From Chamaecyparis obtusa (taxonomy: Eukaryota; Streptophyta; Pinopsida; Cupressales; Cupressaceae), in NCBI GenBank assembly GCA_027943335.1, contig BSBK01001879.1, forward strand, positions 1,260,501-1,324,500: 64,000 bases of DNA, in the 5' to 3' direction. A program made the translations under genes and the position numbers. Under the pieces are notes generated by a model. That model saw only the letters and a program-made list of their open reading frames with translations, had not been told where the DNA came from and ran no database searches. This document shows positions 22,935 through 34,170 of this stretch, piece by piece; position 1 is the first letter of the stretch, and every line of letters begins with the position of its first letter.

Positions 22935-23375
22935 CCATCATTATAGAAGAGATAACTACCTACAACTATATTTCATAATTCCTCCTTTGAAGTCATAGGT
23001 TAGTTTAACTATTGGACAATGAGCTGATAGGAGTTTCGAATACATTTGAATAAAAACTAAGAGTATTGAATTTTATCATGCAAGGTTATTGCTATCATTG
23101 CATGCTTGCTACTGTTGTGCACCATATATTATTTTATACACCATTTATTTTATTGAGACTATGAGCTATTGTAGTTGATTGTATTCTTTTGGGGTCTAAT
23201 CTATTGTAGTTGTTTCTTTTTTCTTTGAATCATTGTTTGCAATTACTTTTGATGCAATATCTGTGTGAAGAACAAGAACAAAATGGTGAATGAGTGTATT
23301 TGACAAAGATAAACATGAAACATTTTGTTGGGCTGATTGGGTTGGCCTGGTACCATTTACATGGCCTGGCCAGAT
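22935..23375 (-). repeat. Inverted copy of module M2
   Basis: Reverse complement of 20919-21350, including 'ttgggctgattgggttggcc'. It lacks the copia insertion seen at 25287 and serves as an empty-site control for it. Confidence 0.88.
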
Positions 23376-24221
23376 ATTAAACAGTGAGCTCATGAACAAT
23401 CATCCTACTACTTACACTACAATTTCTATGTCCACTTACAATAATAAATTACAAAGTTTCACTGTAATTTCTATGTCCACTGCCATTAAAATATATCACT
23501 CTCTTGTTATATATGCATCCTTTTCATTAAGTTTTTCCATTAAAATATATCACTCCTCCTGTTATATAATGTATATACAAACTTGTTTAAAATGCCATAC
23601 TTGTTGCTCTTAAATATTATTACCATTTCACTCAAACTTACATGACATTAAAGCCAAGCCCAAAATATATACATACGTGTAAGTATATGAGAAGCTCTGA
23701 ATTTTGAAACTCTTGAAAAAAAAACTATACCAATAGCAGCTTACGAGAAACTATACTTGTGCTTACCACACCATACCTCAGCATCATAATTATTACCATT
23801 TTCAAGCTTCAGTGAGGCTTCATACCACGCAGTGTTTGCAGATTTGTATGCAACACTGATTTAGGCTAGAGGTAAACTACATGTGTCATGTAAACAACAT
23901 GGTTGAATGCAATCTTTTTTGCACGTTTTCAAGAGTTTTCCCACCAATACAAGCGTAAATAACGCATTGAACATAATCTATGAACACTGCATGGTATGAA
24001 ATCTTGCTAAAGCTTGAACTATATCACTCCTCATGTTATTGTCAAAATTAATTTCAAATATTTCTCAAAATATTTATTCTTGTAGAATTAAGATATCCTT
24101 ATCTCAATAATAAAACAATCTTGCATAATAGATTTTAAATCACATTAACACACACCCATATTGTTCTGTAGCATAGTTTGTTTTAGAAGTGTATGACTTG
24201 ACTATGCACATGCATAATTGT

Positions 24222-24430
24222 AGATGTGGATCAGTAATAGGGTGCCAGGCATTGCTTAGATCCTTTGGATCTAACCCCATCTTTTCCTTCCTTGTAGGTT
24301 TTGGATCATACAAGAGCATACTGGATTGAAGCCTGGGACAACACTTCATTACTTCAGGAAATGTTTGGTACCTTCATTATTTATGTTCATCCACTTATGT
24401 ATGTTTTCATTCATTCATATTCTTCTAAAA
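24222..24430 (+). repeat. Exon-like module M3, copy 2
   Basis: Same block as 21680-21880, with the acceptor changed to CTTGTAG. Confidence 0.75.
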
Positions 24431-25286
24431 TTTAATCTTTATGAGCTCAAATTCAAAACTATATGTGTATTATTTTATTAGTGATGTCCCTATTTGATGT
24501 CTCTATTTGATCTAATAGCATTAATATAACAAACAGAGCACCAACCAATCAAATAAGGACATGAGGTGCTCAAACAGGGAGCTCATAAAATAATATATTT
24601 AGTCTTAATAAAATCTTATAAAACAACATATATTGTGTGAAGTGTTTGATCTCTCTTTATTTGTTTTGGTGTTGATATTCACTATGTGGTACATTGCATT
24701 TATGATCATTTCATGAAGAAATATCTTGATGGCTCATGGGTTGCAAGCTAGGGCATAATACATTATTCATGAGATCACTGTTTAATATTGGCATTGTTTA
24801 CATGTTTTCATTTGGAATGCTTGATGACCCTCGAGCTCTGAGAGCTAGGGAATCATTTCTATTACCTTCAAGGCATTGTGTGAAGTGTTTAATCTCTCTT
24901 TATTTGTTTTGTTGTTGATATTCACTATGTGGTACTCCCCATTTATGATCATTTCATGAGGAAATGTCTTGATAGCTTGCAGGCTGCAAGCTAGGGCATC
25001 ATGCATTGTTTATGAGCTCATTGTTTGAGCACCTCATGTCCCTATTTGATTGGACAGTAATCAAATAGTGAGCTCATAAACAATGCATGATGCCTGAGAT
25101 CAAATTCAAAACAATAAGTGTATTATTTTATTAAGACTAAATATATTGTTTTATTAAGATTTTATTAAGACAAAGTATTTTGGGTTAGTTTTATGTTGTT
25201 TTACAAGATTTTATTAAGACTAAATATATGATGTAAACTCATAATTATACTTGATATATATATACTTCAAAGGAGGAATTATGAAA

Positions 25287-25291
25287 TATAG
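25287..25291 (+). repeat. Target-site duplication TATAG, left copy
   Basis: TATAG here and at 28274-28278. The uninterrupted site 'gaaatatagttgtaggtag' is present at about 21316. Confidence 0.85.
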
Positions 25292-25451
25292 TGTAATTCT
25301 TTTTTTCATAACTTGGATCATAATTTTTCTCTCATATTTAGAGTAACTTCTGAGTTCTACCTTTTGCCTCTTTCTGCTTCTCTCCTGTAACAGGTTATTT
25401 GCATGCAGGTATTCTTGGTGTTATGTGGATTTTTATCTTTCAAATCTTACA
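25292..25451 (+). repeat. 5' LTR of the deleted copia, missing its first 149 bp
   Basis: These 160 bp match the last 160 bp of the 3' LTR (28114-28273). They start with TGTAATTC directly after the target duplication. The first 149 bp of the 3' LTR have no counterpart. Confidence 0.85.
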
Positions 25452-25463
25452 TGGTATAAGAGC
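25452..25463 (+). other. Primer-binding site (initiator-Met tRNA type)
   Basis: TGGTATAAGAGC directly follows the LTR end CTTACA. The usual form is TGGTATCAGAGC. Confidence 0.8.
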
Positions 25464-25928
25464 TCCCTTGCTACTGCCTGTTCTGGTGTTTTTGAATCAG
25501 GTTTTGAGGTGAAGGGTTTCAAGTTTTTGAAGAGTTTTTTATTGGATTTGGTGAAAATTTTGTGTTGGAGGGAGTTCGGGCTCAAACTGATGTCACAAAT
25601 GGAATCAAAGGATCTTGCAAACAAAGTTTGATATAAAATTTGTCCAACTTTGGGTACTGGGGCAAGCTGTGGTCTTTTCGAGCCTGTCGCTCTTGTGCAG
25701 GTTTCATTTCCTATTTTTGCCGTTTGATCAGCTATTTTTGGTGTCAAAGTGGAGGCTTCATTTTTCTCTCTCTACATCTAGAACTCAAGTTTTTTCCTTG
25801 TTTTCTTTGTGCTTACATACTTATTTTAAGTGTACGGGAGATAGTATAATATTTTGTGGGGGGGTGCAAATTCTCTTTTGGTCATTTATTTCAAAGAGAC
25901 CCTTCTACTTCTGTCTACTTTCTCTCAA

Positions 25929-26730
25929 TGGAAGACTCTTCTATCACCCACCTTACACCTCACAACTATCACACTTGGAAATGATAGATGACCATATTGT
26001 TTATGGCAAAAGGGTTATGGTCATGCCTCGATGAGGCTCAACCAGTTCTATAGAGGCCTTATGAGGCTCTTATGCAAAGAAACAGGATGGATGAGGCAAT
26101 GGGCCTCATTACACTAAATATTTCAGATGGGTTGTTGTTCCACCTAGATGGTTTGACCACACCTAGGGCTATGTGGAATAAGTTTTTCACCTTGTTTGGC
26201 ACAATGAATGAGTTCCAAGTTCTCCAGATAGATGCAGAGTTTACTTCCTTGGTACCTGAATCATTCACCAACATTGAGGACTTCTTGATGAAGTTCAAGT
26301 CCCTTCGTTCTATTTTACAAGTTGTTGGAAAGATGAAGTCAGATGATGAGTGTATCTTTCTAATACTCTCAAAGCTTCATGACCCTTATCAGATTTTCAC
26401 TTCTACCTTCTACTCCACTATGGATGAACTAGGTGCATGACATGTTATGCCCTCCTTTGAGACTTTTTGTGACAGGTTGACTCGTGAGTAGTCCAAGCTC
26501 AATCAAATGGATTCACTTATAGGTCCACAGTCATAGGCATTTCTTGCCAAGACACCTTAGGATATACAAAAGTAGAAGTTGAAGCAGATATCTGATTCCT
26601 CTTCCCAGCACTCTACTGGCCCACCATCTTCTTATAAGAAGGAGAAATAAAAGATTGAGAACCATACATGTTCCTATTGTCAGAAGGGACCTCATGATGA
26701 GTCACATTTTTTTTAGAAGAGATTTGATGG
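25929..26730 (+). pseudogene. Copia Gag remnant (UBN2-type) with zinc-knuckle trace
   Basis: A start at 25929 opens THLTPHNYHTWK, the tryptophan-bearing N-terminus of copia Gag. At least two frameshifts and several stops follow. The clean part 26072-26440 has the UBN2 pattern: LDGLTTPRAMWNKF, then FLMKFKSLRSIL and ECIFLILSKLHDPYQIF. Near 26668 CSYCQKGPHDESHFF is a partial CCHC knuckle with its last Cys changed to Phe. Gag would form the virus-like particle. The copy is inactive. Confidence 0.85.
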
Positions 26731-26908
26731 TTATGAGAAATAGATTGCAAATTTGCAAGCTCTTCTTTAGAAGAGCACTATTTCCTCTCCATCCTCTTCT
26801 ACCTCATAGGGGTCTATTTTTTAGTATTCTACCACATCTTCAACATCTGGACAAGATTTTGGATAGGGTCATGCATTACAGGCATCCATTGCATCCCCTT
26901 CATAGGTC

Positions 26909-27556
26909 CCTTGGATACTGGATTCAGGTGCTTCTCACCATATGGCATCTTCTCCAGAGATCTTCTCTTCTTTTGAGGCTTCTCCTATTCCTCACATTCT
27001 CATGGGGAATAACACTGTTATGATAGTTTGCAGGAAAGGTTCTGTAGGCATTCAAGATGGCACATTCAATGATGTATTGTATGTTTCATATCTATCTGCA
27101 AACCTTCTCTCAATTTGTCAGATTACACTTAGTGGGTCAGGGAAGACAGTTGAGTTCACTGCTGATTCAGTCTTCATCCAGAATAGTGTGACAAGTAGCA
27201 TTGTTGCTACAGGGACAATTGATCATTCCACCAGTCTCTACACCTTCTCACACTTTGGTCCACCATCTCCATTATCGGAGCCCTACTCTCCTTCTACGCG
27301 AGAGCATCATGTGGGGAAGGCAGGTCACTTGAACCTCTGTGTTGCTCCTGAGACCACTTCTGTGACTACCTCACCACATCTTGTTGAGGTTTCCTCTCTT
27401 CAGCAAGACTCTATTTTAGCATTTCCAGACCCTCCAGCTCCATTCATTGAGCCACCAAGTGCAATTATTGAGGATTCTATAGAGGACATTCATCTTCTCT
27501 TTCATGACAGTGTCATCACACCTATCACACCACCTACATTGGGGATTCCCTTTTAG
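26909..27556 (+). pseudogene. Copia protease and following linker, fused by deletion
   Basis: WILDSGASHHM, the copia retropepsin active-site motif with its Asp, runs in frame into a protein of about 215 residues. GDND-like spacing is absent but LMGNNTV and the FNDVLYVSYLSANLLSI block (start of the GAG-pre-integrase region) are clear. After about residue 100 the sequence turns Pro/Ser/Thr-rich and ends at a TAG (27554-27556). Integrase and RT are missing. Confidence 0.82.
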
Positions 27557-27954
27557 GATCCTCGTGTTTTCTCCTTGGAGCATTAGTTAGGCCTTCCAGT
27601 TTCACCTCTCATTCAGGGGTTTCCTTATTTTGTGCCTTTGTTTCTTCCGCATTGGAGTTTCATTGGTTTGATCATTTCCACAGGGGTTCCATCATTCTGG
27701 GGGGGCTTTGGTGTCTCTTCCCTCTCTCATGAGGGGGCTGGTTGTACTTATGGTTTTGAGAGAGTCTCTTGAGCCATTTATTTTTCTATTTTTTTCTATC
27801 TCTTTTTGGAGAGTGGTTTTTCCCACTGGGTTTTCTCCTTTGTCTCCAATTTACAGAGATTTCCTTGTATTGGGTATCTGATCAGGCCTTGTTGCTGGGA
27901 CCCATTTCCTGCTTTCATAGCTGTGCTAGGTTAGCTTACCCCCTGCGCTTAGCT

Positions 27955-27964
27955 TAAGGGGGGG
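27955..27964 (+). other. Polypurine tract of the deleted copia
   Basis: AAGGGGGGG lies immediately before the LTR start TGTTAGAG. Confidence 0.82.
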
Positions 27965-28273
27965 TGTTAGAGTAATATTTAGTTTAAGTTATTACTCTTT
28001 AGTGCTTAAGCTTTCTCTTAGGTGCATTAATAATTAATTCTTTTATTAATTATTAATGTGCAACCTAGCTTTTTTAGGCTTTGGGGTTTTGTTCACCTTT
28101 ATAGGTTGAACCTTGTAATTCTTTTTTTCATAACTTGGATCATAATTTTTCTCTCACATTTTGAGTAACTTCTAAGTTCTACCTTTTGCCTCTTTCTACT
28201 TCTCTCCTATAACAGGTTATTTGCATGCAGGTATTCTTGGTGTTCTATGGATTTGTATCTTTCAAATCCTACA
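27965..28273 (+). repeat. 3' LTR of the deleted copia (309 bp)
   Basis: TGTTAGAGTAATA...AATCCTACA. It includes a TATA-like CTTTATAGG at 28097-28104. It is followed by TATAG (28274-28278). Confidence 0.88.
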
Positions 28274-28532
28274 TATAGTTGTAGGTAGTTATCTCTTCTA
28301 TAATGATGGAGGTGTGAAAGGTAATGATCAATGAGGTTGTTCTTATTAGATCATACATTAACACACTTACTATTTTGAATTTGAGCTTGGGCATCATGCA
28401 ATGTTATTGTTGTCATTGCATGCTTTGTGCTGTTGTGCACCATATATTGTTTTACACACTATTTATTTCATTGAGACTGTGAGCTTGGTTTTTCTTTCAG
28501 AAGTGTATGGCTTGACTATGCACATGCATAAT

Positions 28533-28720
28533 TGTAGATGAGGATTAGTAATAGGATGCTATTCATTTCTTAGATTTTTTTAATCTAACCCCCATCTCTC
28601 TTTTCTTTACAGGTTTTGGATCACACAGGGGCACACTAGATTCATACCCGGGTAAAAAATTCATCACTTCAGGCAATGTCTGGCACCCTTATTATTTATG
28701 TTCATCCTCTTATGTATGCA
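28533..28720 (+). repeat. Exon-like module M3, copy 3
   Basis: Same block as 21680-21880. The acceptor CTTTACAG and the 'ttttggatca' start are kept. Confidence 0.75.
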
Positions 28721-29251
28721 TGTACTCTTGCATTTTCTTCTGAAAGTTATTTTCCTTGTATAATATATACAATTTATTTTTCATATATATATACATGTAA
28801 TCTTTAGATGCAAAAATTTCTTTTCCTTTACATGTATCTTTGCATGAAATGAACACAAATTAAACAAGATCATCTAATAATGCAAACTAGGGTACTATAG
28901 TCACTCATCTAGTAATTAGTTCCCCAAACCATTACTAAGGATTGAACATAAGGCTAAGTCCCCAAATATATTATTCTATGTGTATAAAACAATATATGGT
29001 GCACAACGACAACAAGCATGCAATGACACCAATAACATTGCATGATGGCCAAGCTCAAATTCAAAACAGTAAGTGTATTAATGTATAATCTAATAGCAAC
29101 AACCTCACTAATCATTACCTTTCACTCCTCCATCATTATAAAAGAGATAACTAACTACAACTAGGGCATCATGCATTGTTTATGAGCTCATTGTTTGAGC
29201 ACCTCGTGTCCCTATTTGATTGGCCAGTGCTCAAACAGTGAGCTCATAAAT

Positions 29252-29450
29252 TGTGACACCCATTTGGTTATAAAAAAAGAAAAAGAAAGTGTCATTTGTA
29301 ATTTGTGAATTTGAAGAGCTGCCATGAAGATGACACTGCACTTTTGCATAGCGTGAAGAGGGCATTCAAGTTTGGCATGCGTGAAGAGGCCGACACTATG
29401 TGGGAAGAGGGTACTGGCACTTGAGGTAGACATTCAAGCTTTGTCTATTT
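29252..29450 (+). repeat. Second copy of the CACTA first-exon region (M4)
   Basis: Repeats 19936-20112 from GTGACACCCATTTGG to CACTTGAGGTAG, with the donor retained. Confidence 0.8.
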
Positions 29451-30167
29451 GATCATAAACGGGGAGTACCACATAGTGGATATCAACAACAAAAAAAATA
29501 AAGAGAGATCAAACACTTCATACAATATATGTTGCTTTATAAGATTTTATTAAGACTAAATATATTATTTTATGAGCTCACTATTTGAGCACCTCATGTC
29601 CCTATTTGATTTGTCGGTGCTCTGTTTGTTATATTGATGCTATTAGATCAAATAGGGACATTAGTAATAAAATAATACACTATGTGGTACTCCTTGTTTA
29701 TGATCATTTCATGAGGAAATATCTTGGTGGCTCACGGGAAACTGCAAGCTAGGGCATGATACATTGTTCATGAGCTCATTGTTTAATACTGGCATTGTTT
29801 AAATCTTTTCATTTAGAATGCTTGATGACCTGCGAGCTTTGAGAGCTAGGGAATCATTTCTATTACCTTCAAGGCATTGTGTGAAGTGTTTGATCTCTCT
29901 TTATTTGTTTTGGTGTTGATATTCACTATGTGGTACTCCCCGTTTATGATCATTTCATGAGAAAATGTCTTGATGGCTCGCGGGTGGCAAGCTAGGGCAT
30001 CATACATTATTCAAGAGCCAACTGTTTAATATCTAGCTAGGCCATGTAAATGATACCATGCCAACCCAATCAGCCCAACAAAATGTGTCATGTTTATCTT
30101 TGTCAAATACACTCCTTCACCATTTTGTTCTTATTCTTCGCACAAATATTGCATCAAAAGTAATTCT

Positions 30168-30184
30168 AAACAATGATTCAAAGA
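30168..30184 (+). repeat. Target-site duplication of the LINE, left copy
   Basis: AAACAATGATTCAAAGA, repeated at 32264-32280. The uninterrupted site is present in module M2 at about 21054. Confidence 0.9.
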
Positions 30185-31935
30185 TGCATTTTTTGAATAC
30201 AGCCGCTATGAGCCTGTCTGTGGATTTTGTTAGGGTTTCTCTTGTGTTTATTCCAGGCTCACTTTTTGTGGAGGCCGTGAGGGCTTCTCCTACTACTTCT
30301 CACACTCTACCAGTGGATGTTGATTCTAGGGCTTTGAAACTTGGGTGCCCACTTCTTCCCCCTTCCGCTATGCCTGGTGCTAAGGGTTTGACGGCTCTAC
30401 CTAATATTGCCTTCCTGATTTTGAGTTTGCATCCTGCCTCTTCTACAATTACAGATGGGTCTATGGTGGTGCCTTTGACTGCTACGTCAAGTAAGGGCAC
30501 ATGTTTGAAGGGGTCTCTTCCTTCCCGCCCAAACACTTTTAAAAATTCGGTGTTCAAAGGTGTTTTGGGTAAAGCCTCTGTGGGTGTGGCTTTAGGTCCT
30601 CTTGGCTCTCTGCCCCTCTCTTTTGCACATGCCTCTAATGTAAAAGCTTCTTCTAGGCCAGAGACTAATGCTCCATTTCATAGCTTGGTGAGATCTTATG
30701 CTAAAGTTGTTTCTTTGGCTCAGTCTGGGGTTTTGGGCCCCTCCCGTGGGGTGCCTTCTTTTGTGCTGACTTCAGCCTTTGGAACTCTCTCTGTCAAGCT
30801 CTATGACATTGCTGAAGGGGAGCTAGAGACCTACTCTAAGATCTTTTCAGGTCTTGCTCTTATTTTCTAATTTTGAGGGTTTTGGCTGACTTTGTCTAAA
30901 CTTCACGACTGGATCTCCCAAAAATGGGAGCCAATTCTATCAGATAATGTTCATATCTTCCCCTTAGCTAAAGGTTTTTTTGTAGCTAAATTTGAAAATA
31001 CTGAGGATAGATCAAAAATTTTATGTGAGAACTACTTTAGCTGGGTGGAGGATAAATTCATGCTCATGGTAAAACCATGGCACCCTAATTTTAATCCCTT
31101 AGCTGAAGTTTTCAACATCATGCCTATTTGGGTGAGGCTTCCCAATCTTCCTCTTCATCTCTAGCAAGGTGCTACCCTGGAGGAGGTGGGGGAGGCTTTA
31201 GGGGATTTTTTGTCTATTGATGATGATTCTGCTAACATGTTCCATTCTACATATGCCCGTATCTTGGTAGATATTGATATCTCTTAGGGTCTTCTTGCTA
31301 AGATTAAAATTGAGTCTTCTAAAGGATCTTGGTTGCAACCATTGGATTATGAGGGTATCCCCTTTAGATGCAGAAAATGCTTAAAAATAGGTCATCATGC
31401 TTCAAAATGTGGTTCTAACTTCAAATCAAAGAAATTCTCTCATACTTGGTGGAAGGATGCCTCCACTAAACATTATACAGTCCTCAAAAGTTATCCCGAG
31501 CCTTCAAAGAAATTGTCTATTCCTAGTTCTTTTGCTAGTGGTTCTTTGGTTGGTGTTCCTGCCAGCCCTGTCCAGGAGGTTGTGGAAAATTCTATTTCTG
31601 GCTCTCTTGCTGGGAGTATTTCTAACCCTATCACTTCTATTGTTCCTGCCAGCTCTTCTTTGCAAGGACCTACCTCTTCTTTGCTAACGGTTCCTAGTAT
31701 TTTTGCTGGTGGTTCAATGGATGTTTTTTCTGCCAGCCCTGCTGATAAGCTTTATGTTGTGGGTTTTGGTGCTTCTGATCATGCTGGAAGTATTGAAAGC
31801 CTTGTTTCTAAGTTTTCTTTTCCTACCAGCTCTATTGGTTTTTTGACAGCAGTTGGAAATGATGTTGTTCCTCTTGCTGGGGGTTGTTCGGATTCGATGT
31901 TAGGGGTTGTCTCCCTGAATTCGGTGTGTTGGTAG
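30185..31935 (+). pseudogene. LINE ORF1 (DUF4283-like plus CCHC zinc knuckle)
   Basis: A single frame of about 580 codons has four in-frame stops (30868-30870, 30874-30876, 31162-31164, 31285-31287). It opens with a Ser/Pro/Gly-rich stretch of about 230 residues. The DUF4283 region follows, with KWEPILSDNV, GFFVAKFENTEDRSKIL, the 'W...LMVKPWHPNF' segment and MPIWVRLPNLPLHL, which is typical of plant L1 ORF1. A zinc knuckle CRKCLKIGHHASKC (C-x2-C-x4-H-x4-C) lies near 31369-31410. A long low-complexity Ser/Gly/Val tail ends at the TAG of 31933-31935. ORF1 proteins bind the element's RNA. The stops at 30868 and 30874 fit CAA and CGA decay; that at 31162 fits decay of a Trp codon. Confidence 0.85.
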
Positions 31936-32263
31936 AAGGAGGCAGAAAAAGTTGAATATGGATGGATAAATATAAAAGGGAAACATTCAAAGAAATCTTC
32001 CTCTTCATTTGATATGACTCTCTGTTCTCATAAAAAGGGGACCTAGCCTTGTTGCTTTCCTCTTTGGACTACGGTTCTTGTTGAATATTCTAATGCAGTG
32101 GTTTGGGTGTCCTTCCATTCTTTGGATGGACTGATTTTTCAGGTGTCTGGGCCTAGTTTTTGGCTAGACTGTTGTAATAATGGAACTCCAATTGTCTTAT
32201 CCTTAGTTCCAGTGTAGTAAAGGGTTTCGGGGCCCCTTCAAAACCTATTTTTACCTTAATAAA
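31936..32263 (+). other. LINE 3' untranslated region and tail
   Basis: No ORF2 start is visible. The last 55 bp (AAAGGGTTTCGGGGCCCC onward) are the family-specific tail that LINE reverse transcriptase would recognise. Confidence 0.65.
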
Positions 32264-32280
32264 AAACAATGATTCAAAGA
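32264..32280 (+). repeat. Target-site duplication of the LINE, right copy
   Basis: AAACAATGATTCAAAGA. Module M2 continues directly from here. Confidence 0.9.
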
Positions 32281-32559
32281 AAAAAGAAACAACTACAATA
32301 GATTAGACCCCAAAAGAATACAGTCAACTACAATAGCTCACAATCTCAATGGAATAAATAGTGTATAAAACAATATATGGTGCACAACAACAAAAAGCAT
32401 GCAATGATAGCAATAACATTGCATGATGTCTGAGCTCAAATTCAAAATAGTAAGTGTATTAATGTATGATCTAATAGCAGCAACCTCATTGATCATTACC
32501 TTTCACTCCTCCATCATTATAGAAGAGATAAATACCTACAACTAGGGCATCATGAATTG

Positions 32560-33830
32560 TTTATGAGCTCACTATTTGAGCACCTGATGTCCCTATTTGA
32601 TTGCCGGTGCTCAAATAGTGAGCTCATAAATAAGGCATGATGTCCTAGCTTGCAGCCCACAAGCCATCAAGACATTTCCTCATGAAATGATCATAAATGG
32701 GGAGTACCACATAGTGAATATCAACAACAAAACAAATAAAGAGAGATCAAACACTTCACACAATATATGTTGCTTTATAAGATTTTATTAAGACTAAATA
32801 TATTATTTTATGAGCTCACTGTTTGAGCATCTCATGTCCCTATTTGATTGGTCGGTGCTCTGTTTGTTATATTGATGCTATTAGATCAAATAGGGACATC
32901 TGTAATAAACTAACACACTATGTGGTACTCCCTATTTATGATCATTTCATGAGGAAATGTCTTGGTGGCCCGCTGACTGTTGCAAGCTAGGGCATGATAC
33001 ATTGTTCATGAGCTCACTATTTAATACTGGCATTGTTTACATCTTTTCATTTGGAATGTTTGATGACCTGTGAGCTTTGAGAGCTAGGGCATCATTTCTA
33101 TTACCTTCAAGGTATTGTGTGAAGTGTTTGATCTCTCTTTATTTATTTTGGTGTTGATATTTACTATGTGGTACTCCCCGTTTATGATCATTTCATGAGG
33201 AAATATCTTGATGGATCATGAGCTGCAAGCTAGGGCATCATACATTGTTCATGAGCTCACTATTTAATAGTAGCATTGTTCATGAGCTCACTATTTAATA
33301 TCTGGCCATGCCATGTAAATGGTACCAGGCTAACCTAATCAGCCCAACAAAATGTGTCATGTTTATCTTTGTCAAATACACTCGTTCACCATTTTGTTCT
33401 TGTTCTTCACATAAATATTGCATCAAAAGTAATTGTACACAATGATTCAAAGAAAAAGGAAACAACTAGAATAGATCAGACCTCAAAAGAATACAATCAA
33501 CTACAATAGCTCACTGTTTAATAATGCATGATACCCTAGCTTGCATCCCGCAAGCCATCAAGACATTTCCTCATGAAATGATCATAAACAGGGAGTACCA
33601 CATAGTGAATATCAACAACAAAACAAATAAAGAGAGATCAAACACTTCACACAATATATGTTGTTTTATAAGATTTTATTAAGACTAAATATATTGTTTT
33701 ATGAGCTCACTATTTGAGCACCTCATGTCCCTATTTGATTGATTGGTGCTCTGTTTGTTATATTGATGCTATTAGATCAAATAGAGACATCAGTAATAAA
33801 ATAATGCACTTAATTTTTGAATTTTAGCTC
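32560..33830. repeat. Mosaic of forward and inverted M1/M2 modules
   Basis: Inverted M1 (about 32640-32765), a partial and a full forward M1 (32925-33275), forward M2 (33300-33520) and inverted M1 (33530-33665) lie within 1.3 kb. Copies of the 'ctatttgatt...gttatattgatgctattagatcaaatag' palindromic block recur between them. Confidence 0.8.
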
Positions 33831-34170
33831 ATAAAGATTAAGATATCCTACTATTTTGAATTTCTATGTGCTTTGAGCCAATAAAATTTTTGTCATCATG
33901 ATGAAGTAATATCTTACTTATGTCCCTATTAATTTTTAATTTTTAATATCTTACTTATGTCCCTATCAAGTTTTAATTTTACAGTGAATTCATGATTTAT
34001 AATTCAGTTGTAGTAGCTCAATGTGTTTGAGCTAAAGAATACCCCTTACTTGGTTTCCTACAAAGCTTTTGGTGAAATCTGTAAGAAAATGAGAAGCTAT
34101 GAGAAGGTGACATGAAGCTAATGAAAGAAGGCATCTCCAATTTGTTTTCCAGATATACACATTAAGAATC

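Larger units (their letters stand above)
25292..28273 (+). mobile_element. Deleted Ty1/copia element, 3.0 kb
   Basis: The order is truncated 5' LTR (25292-25451), primer site, broken gag, protease remnant, polypurine tract and full 3' LTR (27965-28273), flanked by TATAG on both sides. Integrase, RT and RNase H are missing. Sequence downstream of the protease (27250-27556) is Pro/Ser-rich like the linker between integrase and RT, so a large internal deletion is likely. It is inserted in an inverted-type junction of module M2 within CACTA element 1. Confidence 0.85.
30185..32263 (+). mobile_element. L1-type LINE copy containing ORF1 only
   Basis: The insertion splits module M2 and is flanked by a perfect 17-bp duplication. 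It starts within the first codons of its ORF region, carries one ORF1 frame (30185-31935), then a ~330-bp 3' region ending AAAGGGTTTCGGGGCCCC...TTAATAAAAA. Endonuclease and reverse transcriptase, normally about 3.5-4 kb of ORF2, are absent, yet both ends are intact. The tail is shared with the fragment at 12890-13146. Confidence 0.88.

Noticed and set aside
30300..30557. 85-codon minus-strand ORF
   Set aside because: Shadow of LINE ORF1.
20157..33830. CRISPR-like array
   Set aside because: Repeat units are long (200-430 bp), in both orientations, with no regular spacers, and the DNA is plant-like.
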